Shown here: in pieces, positions 49,565-60,419 of the stretch
Layout: each line of letters starts with the position of its first letter
How positions within the stretch are numbered: position 1 is the stretch's first letter
Assembly: GCA_008360955.1 (NCBI GenBank)
Contig: LUCM01004024.1
Span: forward strand, 8,753 to 72,752
Source of the DNA: Fasciolopsis buskii
Lineage: Eukaryota; Platyhelminthes; Trematoda; Plagiorchiida; Fasciolidae
Reading direction: 5' to 3'
Length of the DNA: 64,000 nucleotides
Notes under the pieces: model-generated
The model's database searches: none
The model's input: the letters and a program-made list of their open reading frames with translations, nothing else
What the model was told of the DNA's origin: nothing
Position numbers and translations under genes: made by a program

Positions 49565-50045
49565 ACAGCAGACGAAAAGTGACTTGAAGTCCCGTAACGC
49601 TAGCGTCTTTCTACAGCTCTTATCAAATAGAAGCCATTGAAATTTTGTAACGAAACTAATACCCTAGCAGTATTCTATGTTCATATTACCAGCTTCAACC
49701 AACGAAGTGTCAGTCTTCGGTTGGTTACCACAGATAAATTGTAAGTCTTCTGTCTCACAAAATTCCCTCGTGGGACGCATAAACACGCAGACACACATAC
49801 AAGCAACTTTCTCATCCATCAAATAGTTGTCCCGTCCTAAAATTTTCCGAAATATTTCGGGTTGATCTCGCCTGTGGTGCGAAGTGGTGTTTTTATCCGG
49901 ACGGTTCTGTTCTTCGAACCTGCTACAAATGTTGTTCTTTTTTTATCGGAAACGTACATTTTCATTACTTGACAATCGTTAAATTCATTTTCATACTTAC
50001 AACAGCTGCAATTGTCGAAATAGAATAAAGCTACTCATATGGATA
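49565..50045 (+). other. 3' UTR of the intermediate filament gene
   Basis: About 460 bp of AT-rich sequence without an open frame lead from the stop codon to the first AATAAA. Transcript end is inferred to be near 50045. Confidence 0.55.
50024..50029 (+). terminator. poly(A) signal AATAAA
   Basis: First canonical AATAAA downstream of the stop codon, about 460 bp after it. Confidence 0.5.
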
Positions 50046-51859
50046 TGGAGCTAACTCCCATATTCTATCGGGGATGAACGCACTGCCTAGCGTTCTGGAC
50101 TAACCAATTCAAGAGACAGTTAAACAAGTTTGTTTTTAATCGGTTTGCGTTTGATTCGGTGAAACCCGATAAAACTGACGTTTCTCAGCAGAATTCAAGC
50201 CACGTGACCCATCGATGCATCTGCGCTGCACCCACAGCAGGATGAATCAACAAATACTAAATTATTCCGGACCATGAGGCGTCCCAGCACTGCAGATGTA
50301 CATCGCGGCGTAAAAAAATTAGAGAGCTATGGCCTCGATTATGTGAAGCAAACACAATGACACAAACCCCTTATTCAGCACACTGATGGGCAAAGGAAAC
50401 CAAAGGAATCACGATTGGTTCAATTCAAGTCAGGTAAATGCTTTATGCACTCTGAACTGGGGATATTTAGTGTTTGTCGAAGCTCTGATTGTCCTCTGCA
50501 TGAAGTTCTGATCGCTCAGCCTGACGATCCAAACATGAAGTTGGGTGATGAACACCCCCCTCCCCCAAATGGGGTCATATCCCTTCTCAAGTGAGCTGCA
50601 TTCGATTTGTTATTACGTGGTCAGAGGTAAATGAATCGAGGAATGCACCGAAGAAAGAGTGTTACAATTCCCAATACAAAGGAACATCATTGACCTTTTG
50701 TGGCTCAAAAATAGTCAGCAAATAATGATACAGTCAGTCAAGCTATATAAATATTGCAAATTGTAATTAATTTCGCGAGTCACTCTGAAATATCTCAGGG
50801 GGCTGAACGACGGTTAAGTGGGCTGAATATATGCACGTGAATGCATGATCGCATAGAAGTTTACACTTCCATCTTTCATCCACTGCAAGTACATATTTGC
50901 ACATGGCTGTTTCGCAGTGTCGAATAAAGAGACTGCACTCTTGTTGTCAGTTACTTGTTAACATTTTCTCTTTTTTCAAATAAGTATTGACATGAATGTG
51001 GTATAATGCGACTCTGCCCAGATGTTTACAGTCTTCTATCCAATGGCGAAACGCAAGTGGCAAACAAGCTCAGTTTTCAACTTGTACAGTCCTTATTCGC
51101 AAATCTATATGCTCTGGTTTTGGCTGTTACCTTACAGACTCATTTTATCAAAGGAGTGAGGAAAGAAGAAAGAGTGCAAAGCAATCGTAAGATGATAAGT
51201 AAAATAACTTTACAGAATATGAAGGTTTTCGAATACAAGAACTAATAACGACGACAACCGTAGCGCTTACTAACTATAAGCACCGCCATATCATGCAGCC
51301 GGTCCTGGCAGTCTAAAATGACCTTCAGAAGAATATGAGGCACTTGGGGGTTTCATACCTATTCACTGTGTCATGAGATCACTATCTCTATCTATCCTCC
51401 AATGAACCTCAGCCGTGGGATTCCCTGTAAAACGAGGCGGACGATCTATGTTACGTGCGATGCATGACCCAACTACTTCAGTTCAAACTTACTACTTATC
51501 CTGCTAATTTAGCTGTAGAAACTAATGCCCTAGTCTTAAACCCAGAGCTACTACGGTGCTTCTCTCGCCATATTACAGCAACATTACGAAACACCCGTAA
51601 CCAAGCCTCGTTAGTCAACTGATTTCATTTTGTCTATAACTCCATCAAAATCATTCAGCTGTGAACAACAGGACGGTCCCCAATGATCAGTCTTTTTCAG
51701 CATTTTACACACTATGATGGAAATTATGAATACACAAAGTAGACACGAAGTAGACCTGCAGAGCTCGGGAAGGAAAATAATTCCGTAGTAATCAACACAC
51801 CAAAAACACTCTCACTGTTTAAATGCACGTTTTTGGGACGTTCTGATTCAACAAAAATT
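50046..51859. other. intergenic, no recognisable gene
   Basis: A short C-rich run lies near 50560-50575. Overlapping frames at 50996-51245 have no family resemblance. Confidence 0.5.
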
Positions 51860-53250
51860 CATACCACGATCGTCACAGTTCAGGGTTCACCGCTGCATTA
51901 ATCACTGTCTTCAAGCAACCACGAAGGCCTCAGACAAATACTTTATCTAAGTCCGTTGCACAATTTCTCGATTCCTGGTTCCATTTCATCAGTCGACCTT
52001 CATGACGTTTCTTCCACTGCTTTGGGGAGGGGGGGAATAAGACACGATGCGGTAGACTAGCGTCCGTCACAGACAATACGTGACCCGACCAACGAAGTCT
52101 AGTAAGCTTGAAACACCGTGACAGTATTCCCTGACTCCGCGTCCAATACTCGGTTCTTAACCGTTGCACCGCTCACGCGGTCATCCTATCCAAACCTCAG
52201 GATATTACGCAGATATTGGTGATCGAAAGCGTCCAAGCGACGTAGGTCTTCAGCACGCAACCTTCAAGTCTCGCAAACATACGACAGAGCTGAGCGTACC
52301 GTGGTGCCGTACACAGGGCCTTTCAAATTTAGCAACACATCAGGTTGGTGTCACAAATGCTTCAGACCAGCGTACTCAGTTCGAAACTTGGATATACGCA
52401 TGCTCACTTCTACTACGGTGTTAACGTCTCTAGCGAAGCATCCGCCGTTAGCTGAAATGGGCGATAATGACTGGTGACTATCCGTGCTGTATCATGATCG
52501 GCACTAACGTTGTCTAGGTCTGTAACAATGTTTTGCATATGGAAGATACCAAGCGCATACCGAATGAACATAAAATCATTAAACGATCCACCTTGATCGT
52601 GAGTCTGTTCAGTGCGCTTTGCATACATTCAAAGATTTGGACAAGAGCACGATGTCATCTGCATAATCTTGGTCATGCAGCTTCTACCTTTTTATCAGTT
52701 CCAAGGCTTATAAAGAATCCACCATTACCTCATCTATGATCAGGTTAAACAGGAATGGAAAGAAAAGGTATCCGAGTACTGTCCAGTCCACCGAATCAAA
52801 GAAGTCTTTCAGCGACAGAAGAACGACGATTATGAGACGGCAATTTGTGTAGCGTGTTTCAGGTGATCGATGAAGTGTAAAATCTGGTCGACGCAATGTC
52901 ATTCTGGCCGAAATCATGTTCGGTGTTTTCAGGCATTAGTCTCGCGAATCATTGTCCAATCCAGACCGTCAGTAACTTTCGGAATTAAAGAGATCTCATG
53001 ATGACTGACAGTTATTACTTGTTCACTTCCTAAAGATGAGTACAGTCAGTGATTCATCCAACGATACGCTTTCCGTTACAAATGTCGCGATGCAGTGGGG
53101 TAAGTGCTTTTGTAAGCGCTGTTCTGGACGGTATGAAAAGAACTAAAGAAGGCAGATTTCTACAACTTCAGTAGGTAGATGTTCGACTCTCATTCCAGTT
53201 GCGTTTGGGGTACAAGCAACACCTCCAAGGGATACACAGCTTATGGTTGG
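51860..53250 (-). mobile_element. RTE family-1 3' half (copy D), internally deleted
   Basis: The minus strand matches copy A along its 3' end: 51860-52200 corresponds to 1680-2000, with a GWSGHVLS-type C-terminal region (52150-52050), and about 53180-53250 corresponds to 3170-3240. The RT shows VVLLSLKDFFDSVDW (motif A, 52830-52785) fused directly to FFPFLFNLIIDEVM (52760-52715), so the segment between motif A and QGCP is deleted. Many frame changes. The endonuclease is absent, and similarity ends near 53250. Confidence 0.78.
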
Positions 53251-53460
53251 AGAAATTGCATCAGTCCAATTTCAGCTAAGCTAATTTCAAACCACTCAAT
53301 TAAAACGGAAGAGAATTTACGGTTTCCATAACTAGGATATCCAATTCTCAGGAGCAAATGACGTAAGGAGTGTACCGAAAAATCGATGCCCCATGTATTG
53401 GTTTTAACTGTGAATGATATAATGTTAACAAAACAGGGTTGTTGGTAGATGTAATGCGCT

Positions 53461-53500
53461 AACATTTCGACTACCGTGGGTAGTCTTTCTCAAGGCAAGT
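53461..53500 (-). ncRNA. hammerhead-like stem in Penelope-like 3' end
   Basis: Minus strand reads CCTTGAGAAAGACTACC, a CAC loop, GGTAGTCGAAATGTT: a perfect 7-bp stem with a downstream GAAA, as in stem II of hammerhead ribozymes reported in Penelope-like elements. The first core (normally CUGAUGA) is degenerate, and the expected U before the cleavage site is not found, so self-cleavage is unlikely. A related copy with GGAA in place of GAAA lies at 57958-57995. Confidence 0.3.
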
Positions 53501-53542
53501 TTTACAATCAAATGACTGAGGGAACGTTCACATGCCAACTGA

Positions 53543-53670
53543 TGTTTAGTTGTCTGTGTGTTTTTGAATGTGTGTACTTTGAACTGTGGGTCGGGGGAGA
53601 CAATAGTTGCCCTTCCCGTCATGTGTCGCCGTGGTGGTGGGGTCAATTACCGTGGTGACCTTTGGAATGT
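53543..53670 (-). repeat. left inverted repeat of the Penelope-like element
   Basis: About 128 bp matching the reverse complement of 54186-54308, with only scattered mismatches and short indels. It is the terminal region of the element in antisense orientation. Confidence 0.9.
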
Positions 53671-53689
53671 TTATTTCTCAAAGTGGTTT

Positions 53690-54220
53690 GGGCTGTCCGT
53701 ACAGATCAGGTACTTCGGAAGCAATAACGAAAGTCCTCAGTAAATTTGATATTCACACTTTCTTCCGGATGGATAATACCTCAAGCACCACCTATCAAAG
53801 ACTAAAGATCAAGTCGGTGTACAAGACCAAGACAACTGCATCTACAAAATCAGTTGCAAGGAATGTCCAGCAGAATACATTGGGCAAACCAGCAGACAAC
53901 TGATGACACAAATAAAAGAACACAACGAAAGAAAAGTGCAGACCTTCGGAAAAGGCGGTCTTATCAAAAGTTGAGCGCGATTCAGCCATCGCTCTGCGTG
54001 CCTTAGCAGAGGGACCTGACATAGATTATGAAAACACAAAAGTACTCCAACGTGGATGCAGAACCTGCACCGAAGGTAAATTTGCCAAGGCTCTAGCGAT
54101 AAGCACCCACTCCACATGCATCAGTCGGAACGACGGAGCAGAGATTTCGGAGATATGGACAGTCCTAAAATTTCTGAGACACAATCATTCCAAAGGTCAC
54201 CACGGTAGTTGACCCCACCA
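53690..54220 (+). pseudogene. Penelope-like RT connector and GIY-YIG endonuclease, frameshifted
   Basis: First a connector, PYRSGTSEAITKVLSKFDIH (53697-53760), typical of the region between RT and endonuclease. Then, in a second frame from 53813, DQDNCIYKISCKECPAEYIG followed by QTSRQLMTQIKEH. Here CIY and YIG stand for the GIY-YIG pair, and the cysteines KISCKEC match the zinc-finger-like motif of these elements. A stop at 53972 is followed by the distal part in a third frame: RDSAIALRALAEGPDIDYEN, GKFAKAL and ISEIWTVL, ending at 54210. The His normally found in the distal TGH motif is replaced (AEGPD). Two frame changes inactivate it. Confidence 0.82.
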
Positions 54221-54308
54221 CCACGGCGACACATGACGGGAAGGGCAACTATTGTCTCACCCGACCCATAATTCAAAGTACACATTCACAAACACAGACA
54301 ACTAAACA
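54186..54308 (+). repeat. right inverted repeat of the Penelope-like element
   Basis: Overlaps the last codons of the endonuclease frame and ends where the RTE 5' UTR repeat begins (54309). It pairs with 53543-53670. Confidence 0.9.
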
Positions 54309-54625
54309 GTCCAGCCGCTAAGCAGAAGGACGATTAGGGTTCTCAACCGAAGCCTTTGGTTCTAAAGAGAACCTGACCGCAAGCAGCGGGGTATAGCTGA
54401 ATGGAATCCCATCTACTTGTAATAATTATTCTTCCACTCGTTTTTCCGACTGAGCTGCTAACTCAGGTCAACCGCCGACTGAGGAGGATCAAGAGACTAA
54501 ATTGTCAGGCCATTACCCATTGACCTTCCAGGCATGATTGGATCTTCGGCTCGTTGGGCCATGGGGGCACGCAAGCCTTCACGTCACGTCTAGGTGTAGT
54601 CTCGAGTGACGGTAGCCAACTGTCA
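54309..54625 (-). repeat. solo RTE 5' UTR, copy 2
   Basis: Nearly identical to 47425-47765, including the AATAATTATTCTTCCACTCG segment, but without the 24-bp stretch. No RTE coding sequence adjoins it on the downstream side; instead the Penelope-like element begins at its edge. It is probably the 5' end of an RTE whose 3' half is at 51.9-53.3 kb. Confidence 0.82.
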
Positions 54626-54789
54626 TGCGGATGCTCTGGCTCAGATTATCCGTGGAGTTTCAGCACCATGTGTCGGAAACTCGCACTAGACAGAAATAAA
54701 CGATTCTGTCTAGACACTGACGTTCGTGGGCCGAACGCCTACTTCGTTCTATTCTCTGCAGGCGATGCACATATCGATAGAAATTAATG

Positions 54790-55390
54790 AGGCCTTATGT
54801 TTATGCTACGGTACTTCATCTCATATGCGATTGTTTGATGGGATGCAACCGTCGAAGTAAGTAAATTGACCTTCCACACTCCTCCGTAAGAATGCCGTCC
54901 GGCTTCGATCCAACCCAGACCTGCATATAAATTTTACGATTCGGAGGTGCAACGCGAGCCAGTACATGGCTACACTGTCAATGAAGCGACCGAGAAGTAA
55001 TTTCATCTCACGTCAATGTTTGTTGAGAAGCGCAACATCATCAGTATATTCATATTCATATTCAAAGGCAGAAAATTTACTGTTTGAATGAATATATACG
55101 CCGGTATTCTCACCCGAGGAGAGGAGTGCCTCTATGATTCACTATCTACAATTTTAAGGAGAAAGTTGAGAAAGAACAAACCTAATGAACACCACTTCTC
55201 GTGGCGAAAGACAGCCAAAACTAGGTTTCAGGCTTTCAAATACAGAGACTAGAAATGACAAGCGATTTTTTCTCGCATACCCTCAAGTGAGATGCAGCAT
55301 CATAAGGTGACTTTCAAATCAAGAGAGACAGTGGTCCTAGGACGCCCCAGAGACAGAGGTCATGGAACTGTGAAAGGTGTGCCAGTGTTC
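54790..55390 (-). pseudogene. divergent non-LTR RT fragment (third family)
   Basis: Minus-strand RT palm in shifted frames: RPRTTVSLDLKVTL (motif A remnant, about 55355-55315), SLGLFFLNFLLKIVDSE near 55160-55130, the catalytic loop as EYTDDVALLNKH at about 55060-55020 (YTDD for YADD), and then APPNRKIYMQVWVGSKPDGI (54950-54890), equivalent to the APSKCKxLLQDW segment. It differs from both RTE families above. The region between motifs A and B is short, so it is internally deleted. Confidence 0.62.
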
Positions 55391-55399
55391 TGCAGTCTG

Positions 55400-57920
55400 C
55401 AGTATAAGGGATGGTGATCACAACTTATCGCGAGCCGGTTTGACTTGTGGGACATGGGGTATCAACAGCTTAAGAGCTTATCCTTCTTAGTGTTTTAGGT
55501 GGCACAGGCACGTATGCCACCAAACCACATCAAGATATAAGCTAGTTGTGATGATACAATGAAGCACACTTATTTTTTCACTAACTGAAAGACTATAAAG
55601 GGTGTGCATCTTACAGCACAAATGAAGTATGTAGGTCAGTCCATTGTGCTTCAAAGCAGACTTGGTTAATGTAGGATACGCTTCCTAATTCACTGATTTC
55701 GACTGATATAGTATCGGCTCGTTCAATATAAAACTAACTCATCCGAAAATTCGCCGCTAAACGACCACGGACGGTCTTGACAGCCCTAGGCTTTTAAATG
55801 AAGCATACTGGACACCGTTCGGTGAGCTTCAAGTTGAGCTGCAGCAATGAGTAACAGATCTATTATCAAACCAATTTGTTTCACAAAATCGGAAGCTCAG
55901 CTGTTTGGGAAGCAGTGGCTATCTGTTATCATTCACGAAGATGTCGGATTAGCAATAATTCAGTCAATGTCCTTGGGAACATTTTACTCAGGTTCGAACA
56001 GTGCTAAGATGACTAAATGCCATTGCGTTTTCACCAAGGGTTGTTCATTCAACTCCTGGAAGCTGCAATATATCCGTCATTGATATGTTGGTAATTAAAA
56101 TATTTTCGTTTCGTTAACGAATTATTTTGTAATTTTAATCATGGCCAATGTGGCCCAATTCTCGGTTTACAAATTTTCCAGGGGCGTTTGACTGCACAGA
56201 CTTCTGTATATCGTGTCATTTAAGACTAGCGTACAGTACGATTTTTACACGACTTCTATCCAGAAAGTAATCCGCTTGGGACTGTTGTGATGGATGCCAC
56301 TGGGCTCCCGGTAGACTGCTGGTACGCAGTAATTACGACACTTCCTCACGTTTATCTATGGTCGTTCTTTTAAAAGTTATTAGAATACTGCATTAAATTA
56401 AGAATAGCGGTTCGTGGGAATGTTCGGTCAATTGTCACAAGAATCCAGCCTGGATATAGGGCTTTTCACGCCTTATAGTTTCAGGCGGACCTTTGGACAC
56501 CGCTGCATTTACCACTAAATAAGAAATTAGGTTTATGGAGACAAATCTTTGCGCAGCAGTTTTCGCATCTGTGCACTTCTGTTTAGATACCTATAACATA
56601 AATACTCAAAATTTCATACGACATTATCATATGAAAACCGGAGTCTAAAGAAAGTCAGCACATCGTCCACCTGCTGGAACCATCAGAATTGTATCATTGG
56701 CCCTGTAGCGCGCATTCCGGCGCATCCAAATGCAATGCCCATAAACTCACAACTGCCATTATCGAATTATTAACGAATTTGCTACCTAGCAAAATAACAC
56801 GCTTAAAATTGCATACTATCCACATTTACAATGGTCAGCATAAACACGGTCATGGAACTGGGTTTCTTGATCATGTCCTCAATCAGAATATTCTTGTTTT
56901 GTCATTTATTCCTTTGTGAAACAGAAAGAGTTAATTAAGTTCGATTTACCTGCTTGGAGGACACCAGTAAACAGGGACGTACGCAGATAACACTTATCAT
57001 TTCAGATGACATAATTACAACCAAGACTTTAGGCTGTTGTTCACTATCATGCGATAAACACAAAGCCACTCCCCACTTCCTGACTAACAAATCAGCGGAC
57101 CGATAGAGGCACAGTTCGATTAGCGACAAGCACACACGAGAAGCCGCAAACTCAGTTTTACTACTGACAGGGTTGTTGATTGTTGGAATTTTGGTCGATT
57201 TCATAGACGTATGCTTAGCTGGACTGGGACCAGCTCAACTCATTTGAACCCACTGTGATATTCCATTGAAAATAGCCCCAAGATTGAGACTATTCAGAAG
57301 CATATGGACTAAACTAACTAGGTTGAATCGGGCACCTTCCGTTGCGTGTAGAGTCACTGCGGCCAAATGGCAATAGACCCAAGTAATTACTCACTTGTTT
57401 CAAACCTGGATATGTGTGTGCACTCACCAGAATGCAACCGGACGGATATTGAACTGAAAACAGCAGTTTAACTCTATATGCACGCAAACCATTGTAGTTC
57501 ATTTTGCTTTCGGATAACCTATAAACTGCAGGTGAGGTAGGCAAAACCCCAGTGTTTTTTATATGTGGGAGGTGCGCAACTCAACTACTGTTCAGTAAGC
57601 ACATGTGATACTACGTGAAAAACTGTTCGGCAATGGCTTACGGGCTGAATCGTCAGTGGACGGAACGGGGAGGTATACTTGCAGACAAATGTGACTGAAT
57701 CAACGGGTGGACCCTTAAGGCACGCCTAACAATTGGGGGCGGATCGATTGAGGTTACCACAGCATTCGTCGTTACACCAGGGAAATTCGAGCATGAATTT
57801 AGAAGAATGCTGATCAAAACGAATTTATCCTCTCTCAAAAGCTGTCGCATGAGCCGTGGGGCATGGCTACAAGCTGGCCTCAAAGGTGTAAGTGCGTCTT
57901 TTATTATGATTAATATGATG
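55400..57920. other. non-coding, no recognisable feature
   Basis: AT-rich with scattered short frames, none with motifs I recognise. Confidence 0.5.
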
Positions 57921-57924
57921 TTAA

Positions 57925-58010
57925 GAACAGCGTTGTTAGTACATTTTGTAATTCGTCAACATTCCGACTACCATGGATAGCCTTTCCTAATGCGCTTTTT
58001 AATTGCAAGT
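57925..58010 (-). repeat. Penelope-like 3' end, solo fragment
   Basis: About 86 bp resembling 53424-53510, including GACTACC-ATG-GATAGCC in place of the perfect hairpin stem. It contains no coding sequence. It shows that this 3' end is dispersed independently of the endonuclease. Confidence 0.55.
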
Positions 58011-59338
58011 ATGCTTTGTTTCGGCCCCATAAGTCTTGCGAAGGTAAGGCCTGACTCTAAACACCGGAATGTTCGACAAACCCGTTTGGATTCAGATGAC
58101 TGGGCCACGTGTCAAGGCTCTAATCCAGTGAAAGCTGGAAAGCAAAACAAGCCATCTGTTTTAATTCTGAAACAGAAAAATTGGACTGATTTTGTGATAT
58201 GTTCAAAAGCGAACAGAGGAGTCATTTGAAATCATGACCAAACAAGAAATAATGAATCCGATAGAGCGGTCACCCAGCCAGCTAGTTTTAATGTGAGACC
58301 CATAAAAGGTGTTTGACTATGGCACTTAGTGGAGCAGTCGTGTCGACGGGCCAGAGACCACTTAATCGTTCTCGCATGATTTAACGGGACGGGACCGATC
58401 CACAGAGTTATGGTCACGAAGACCAACTGAAACTATTAAAGTTGGTGAGTGTGATAACTGGATCGTAAAACAAGAACATGTCCCAATTAACCAGAATAAG
58501 CTAATTGTTCTCTGTATGCACGTTTGCAATGGAGCATTCCGCTGTAAAGGAATACCGCCGGCGAAGCAAGGCGGTTAGCTCAGCCGTTAACTAGATACGC
58601 GAACTGTTCAGCACATGTGATCACAGTGAATAGAACTCTCATCCAATCAGTGAATATCATTCCAGAGCCATTCCGCTAAGTAACAAAATAAACAGGAAGG
58701 ATTTCAGTCGGCCAAACGGGGTTAACAATGAAGCAATATCACATCAGGTATTTGAAAGTATTCAAATTTTTCATCCCAACTAGGCGCATAATGTTCGATC
58801 GTGATGCCTGCGCAGGTATCGACTTCCTATTGGAGCAGTTCAGCTAGTTAAGTATCTCGAAAACCTGAACAAGATTACGAAATAATGGTAATGTCTAAGT
58901 GTGCAAAATGACCTGTAGGTAATTATGTGGTGACCTAAGTATTTGGTCTCTATTTCACAGACAAATGTAGGGACTGGAATTGGACTGATTCATGTTTCAT
59001 GCAAATGCACTTTCAGCTGGTGGTTAGCCTTGACTTCAGGATTTTGGTTGACCTACGAACACAATTCAAGGTAAGCTAGTGTGTTCTCCTGTTTCAAGAT
59101 TTTATATTCGGTTCTAGTTTATTCAATGAGAATTTGGTTACTCTTCATTAATTCACAATATCTGAGTGGCGTTGCGGTTCAAACAAACTTAACAGTGTGA
59201 AATTGTATTCTTGAACACTTAGATGTTAATTCGTCATCTGGAGAAATTGCACATTATCTGGGACACTTCAAGATCTGGCGCAGTATTAATGAAAACGCCC
59301 GGCCGGTAAAACAGACTGCATTTTCTCCGCTAACTAGA
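58011..59338. other. non-coding, weak tRNA-like patch
   Basis: At 58572-58595 GCGGTTAGCTCAGCCGTTAAC resembles a pol III A box, but no matching B box follows at tRNA spacing. Nothing else is recognisable. Confidence 0.4.
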
Positions 59339-59740
59339 GGTAAGGAAGCCTTTGCGCTTATCGGAAATCCTGCTTATCTGACGAATCCGGCATCTATGAA
59401 ATAAGGTGAATTTAAATATCTGTCATTGGCACGCAAACGTCCAGTTAACTTTGAAACAGTAAAAATAACCCATTTTCACTACTTGAAAAAGAAACCTGAT
59501 CAAGATATTCAGATTTTCTTGCTGCAACTGCAAACTAAAGCGACGAAATGTAATTTCGGTGACCAGCTAGAGATTCAATTGCAGGATGATTTCATAGCAG
59601 TTATCAATCATCTCGAACTACGCAAAACCTTCTGTTGGTGGAGAAGACTGAATTCCATTCTGTTCGAGTTTGGTGTGAACAGTTTTAGGATGTGAAAGCG
59701 GCCACAAAAGAAAGTCTCGATATTTTATGAAACGAAACTG
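59339..59740 (+). pseudogene. Ty3/Gypsy gag remnant
   Basis: Structural (capsid) protein fragment. GKEAFALIGNPAYLTNPASM, then an in-frame TAA at about 59402, then RPVNFETVKITHFHYL, KPDQDIQIFLLQLQTKATKC and NFGDQLEIQLQDDFIAVINH, which is the conserved capsid region of Gypsy-type gag in flukes (pattern RPVNFExxER-x-KF and CNFGDQLExQLRDxF). A frameshift near 59635 is followed by VWCEQF and DVKAATKESLDIL. No zinc knuckle or LTR is visible. The strand is opposite to the Gypsy pol at 62-64 kb. Confidence 0.7.
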
Positions 59741-60180
59741 AAGGAGACCGCAAAAGATGGTCTGCTCATCTGCGGGATTCCAAAATGTGTGCATACCAGA
59801 GTCTGACCACCTTCAGAATTCCAACTTCAAATAAAAATCAGCTTGAAAAAGTGCATATTTCAGTAGGTTGCACCCCTGGTAAGATATAAGTGTGGTGGGC
59901 TTGGGCAAACATAGCACAAGGGCACACAGGAAATTTTTGAGTGTCCGAAAATCAGATTCAAAATACCTAGTGTAATGTGGTTTATATATCTTTAAGCTTG
60001 TATTAAATGGGCGATAAATGCATTTAGGCTCGAAGGCATTAAACAGCAACGTTTTAGGAGATAAAAAAGTGCGATATGGAGATTACCTGAAAGGCAGAAT
60101 CACCGCATGCAAATGAGGAATGAGAGACAAGAAGCAAAGACTGCGGTAAACGAAAATCCCGCCAAGAATGAAAAAAGAAG
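59741..60180. other. non-coding, no recognisable feature
   Basis: No motif, RNA gene or repeat that I can support between the gag remnant and the SINE body. Confidence 0.5.
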
Positions 60181-60275
60181 TTAATGATTCCTAACAAGGA
60201 TGAAAAGCTGTACAGCGCTTCCATGGATTCATTATGGTGGGTTGAGCGATGAAACCACATGGTGAAATATTTCAT
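60181..60275 (+). repeat. SINE body fragment
   Basis: Matches the body of the intron 1 SINE: AATGATTCCTAACAAGGATG corresponds to 31847-31866, and GGGTTGAGCGATGAAACCAC to 31895-31915. The pol III boxes are missing, so it is 5'-truncated. Confidence 0.6.
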
Positions 60276-60419
60276 GAAAAGATGAAAAAAATGCCGCCAG
60301 GAAGGAGAGAAATCCAATGAAAATGGTGGACGGGAAGGAATGCGCAACGGCGAAAACAAAGGACAAGGTAGAAAATGAAGAGCATGGAGAAAAAAGAAAA
60401 TAAAGAAAAGAAGAGAAGG

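Larger units (their letters stand above)
53424..54308 (+). mobile_element. Penelope-like element 3' module with inverted terminal repeats
   Basis: Penelope-like elements encode an RT followed by a GIY-YIG endonuclease and are often flanked by repeats in direct or inverted orientation. Here the plus strand encodes the RT-to-endonuclease connector and a GIY-YIG domain (53690-54220). Directly after it lies a roughly 123-bp sequence (54186-54308) whose reverse complement, about 94% identical, lies upstream at 53543-53670. The left copy continues outward into a 3'-UTR-like stretch with a perfect hairpin (53469-53485). The RT core is missing, so the copy is truncated. It may have inserted into an RTE, whose parts lie on both sides. 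Confidence 0.78.
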
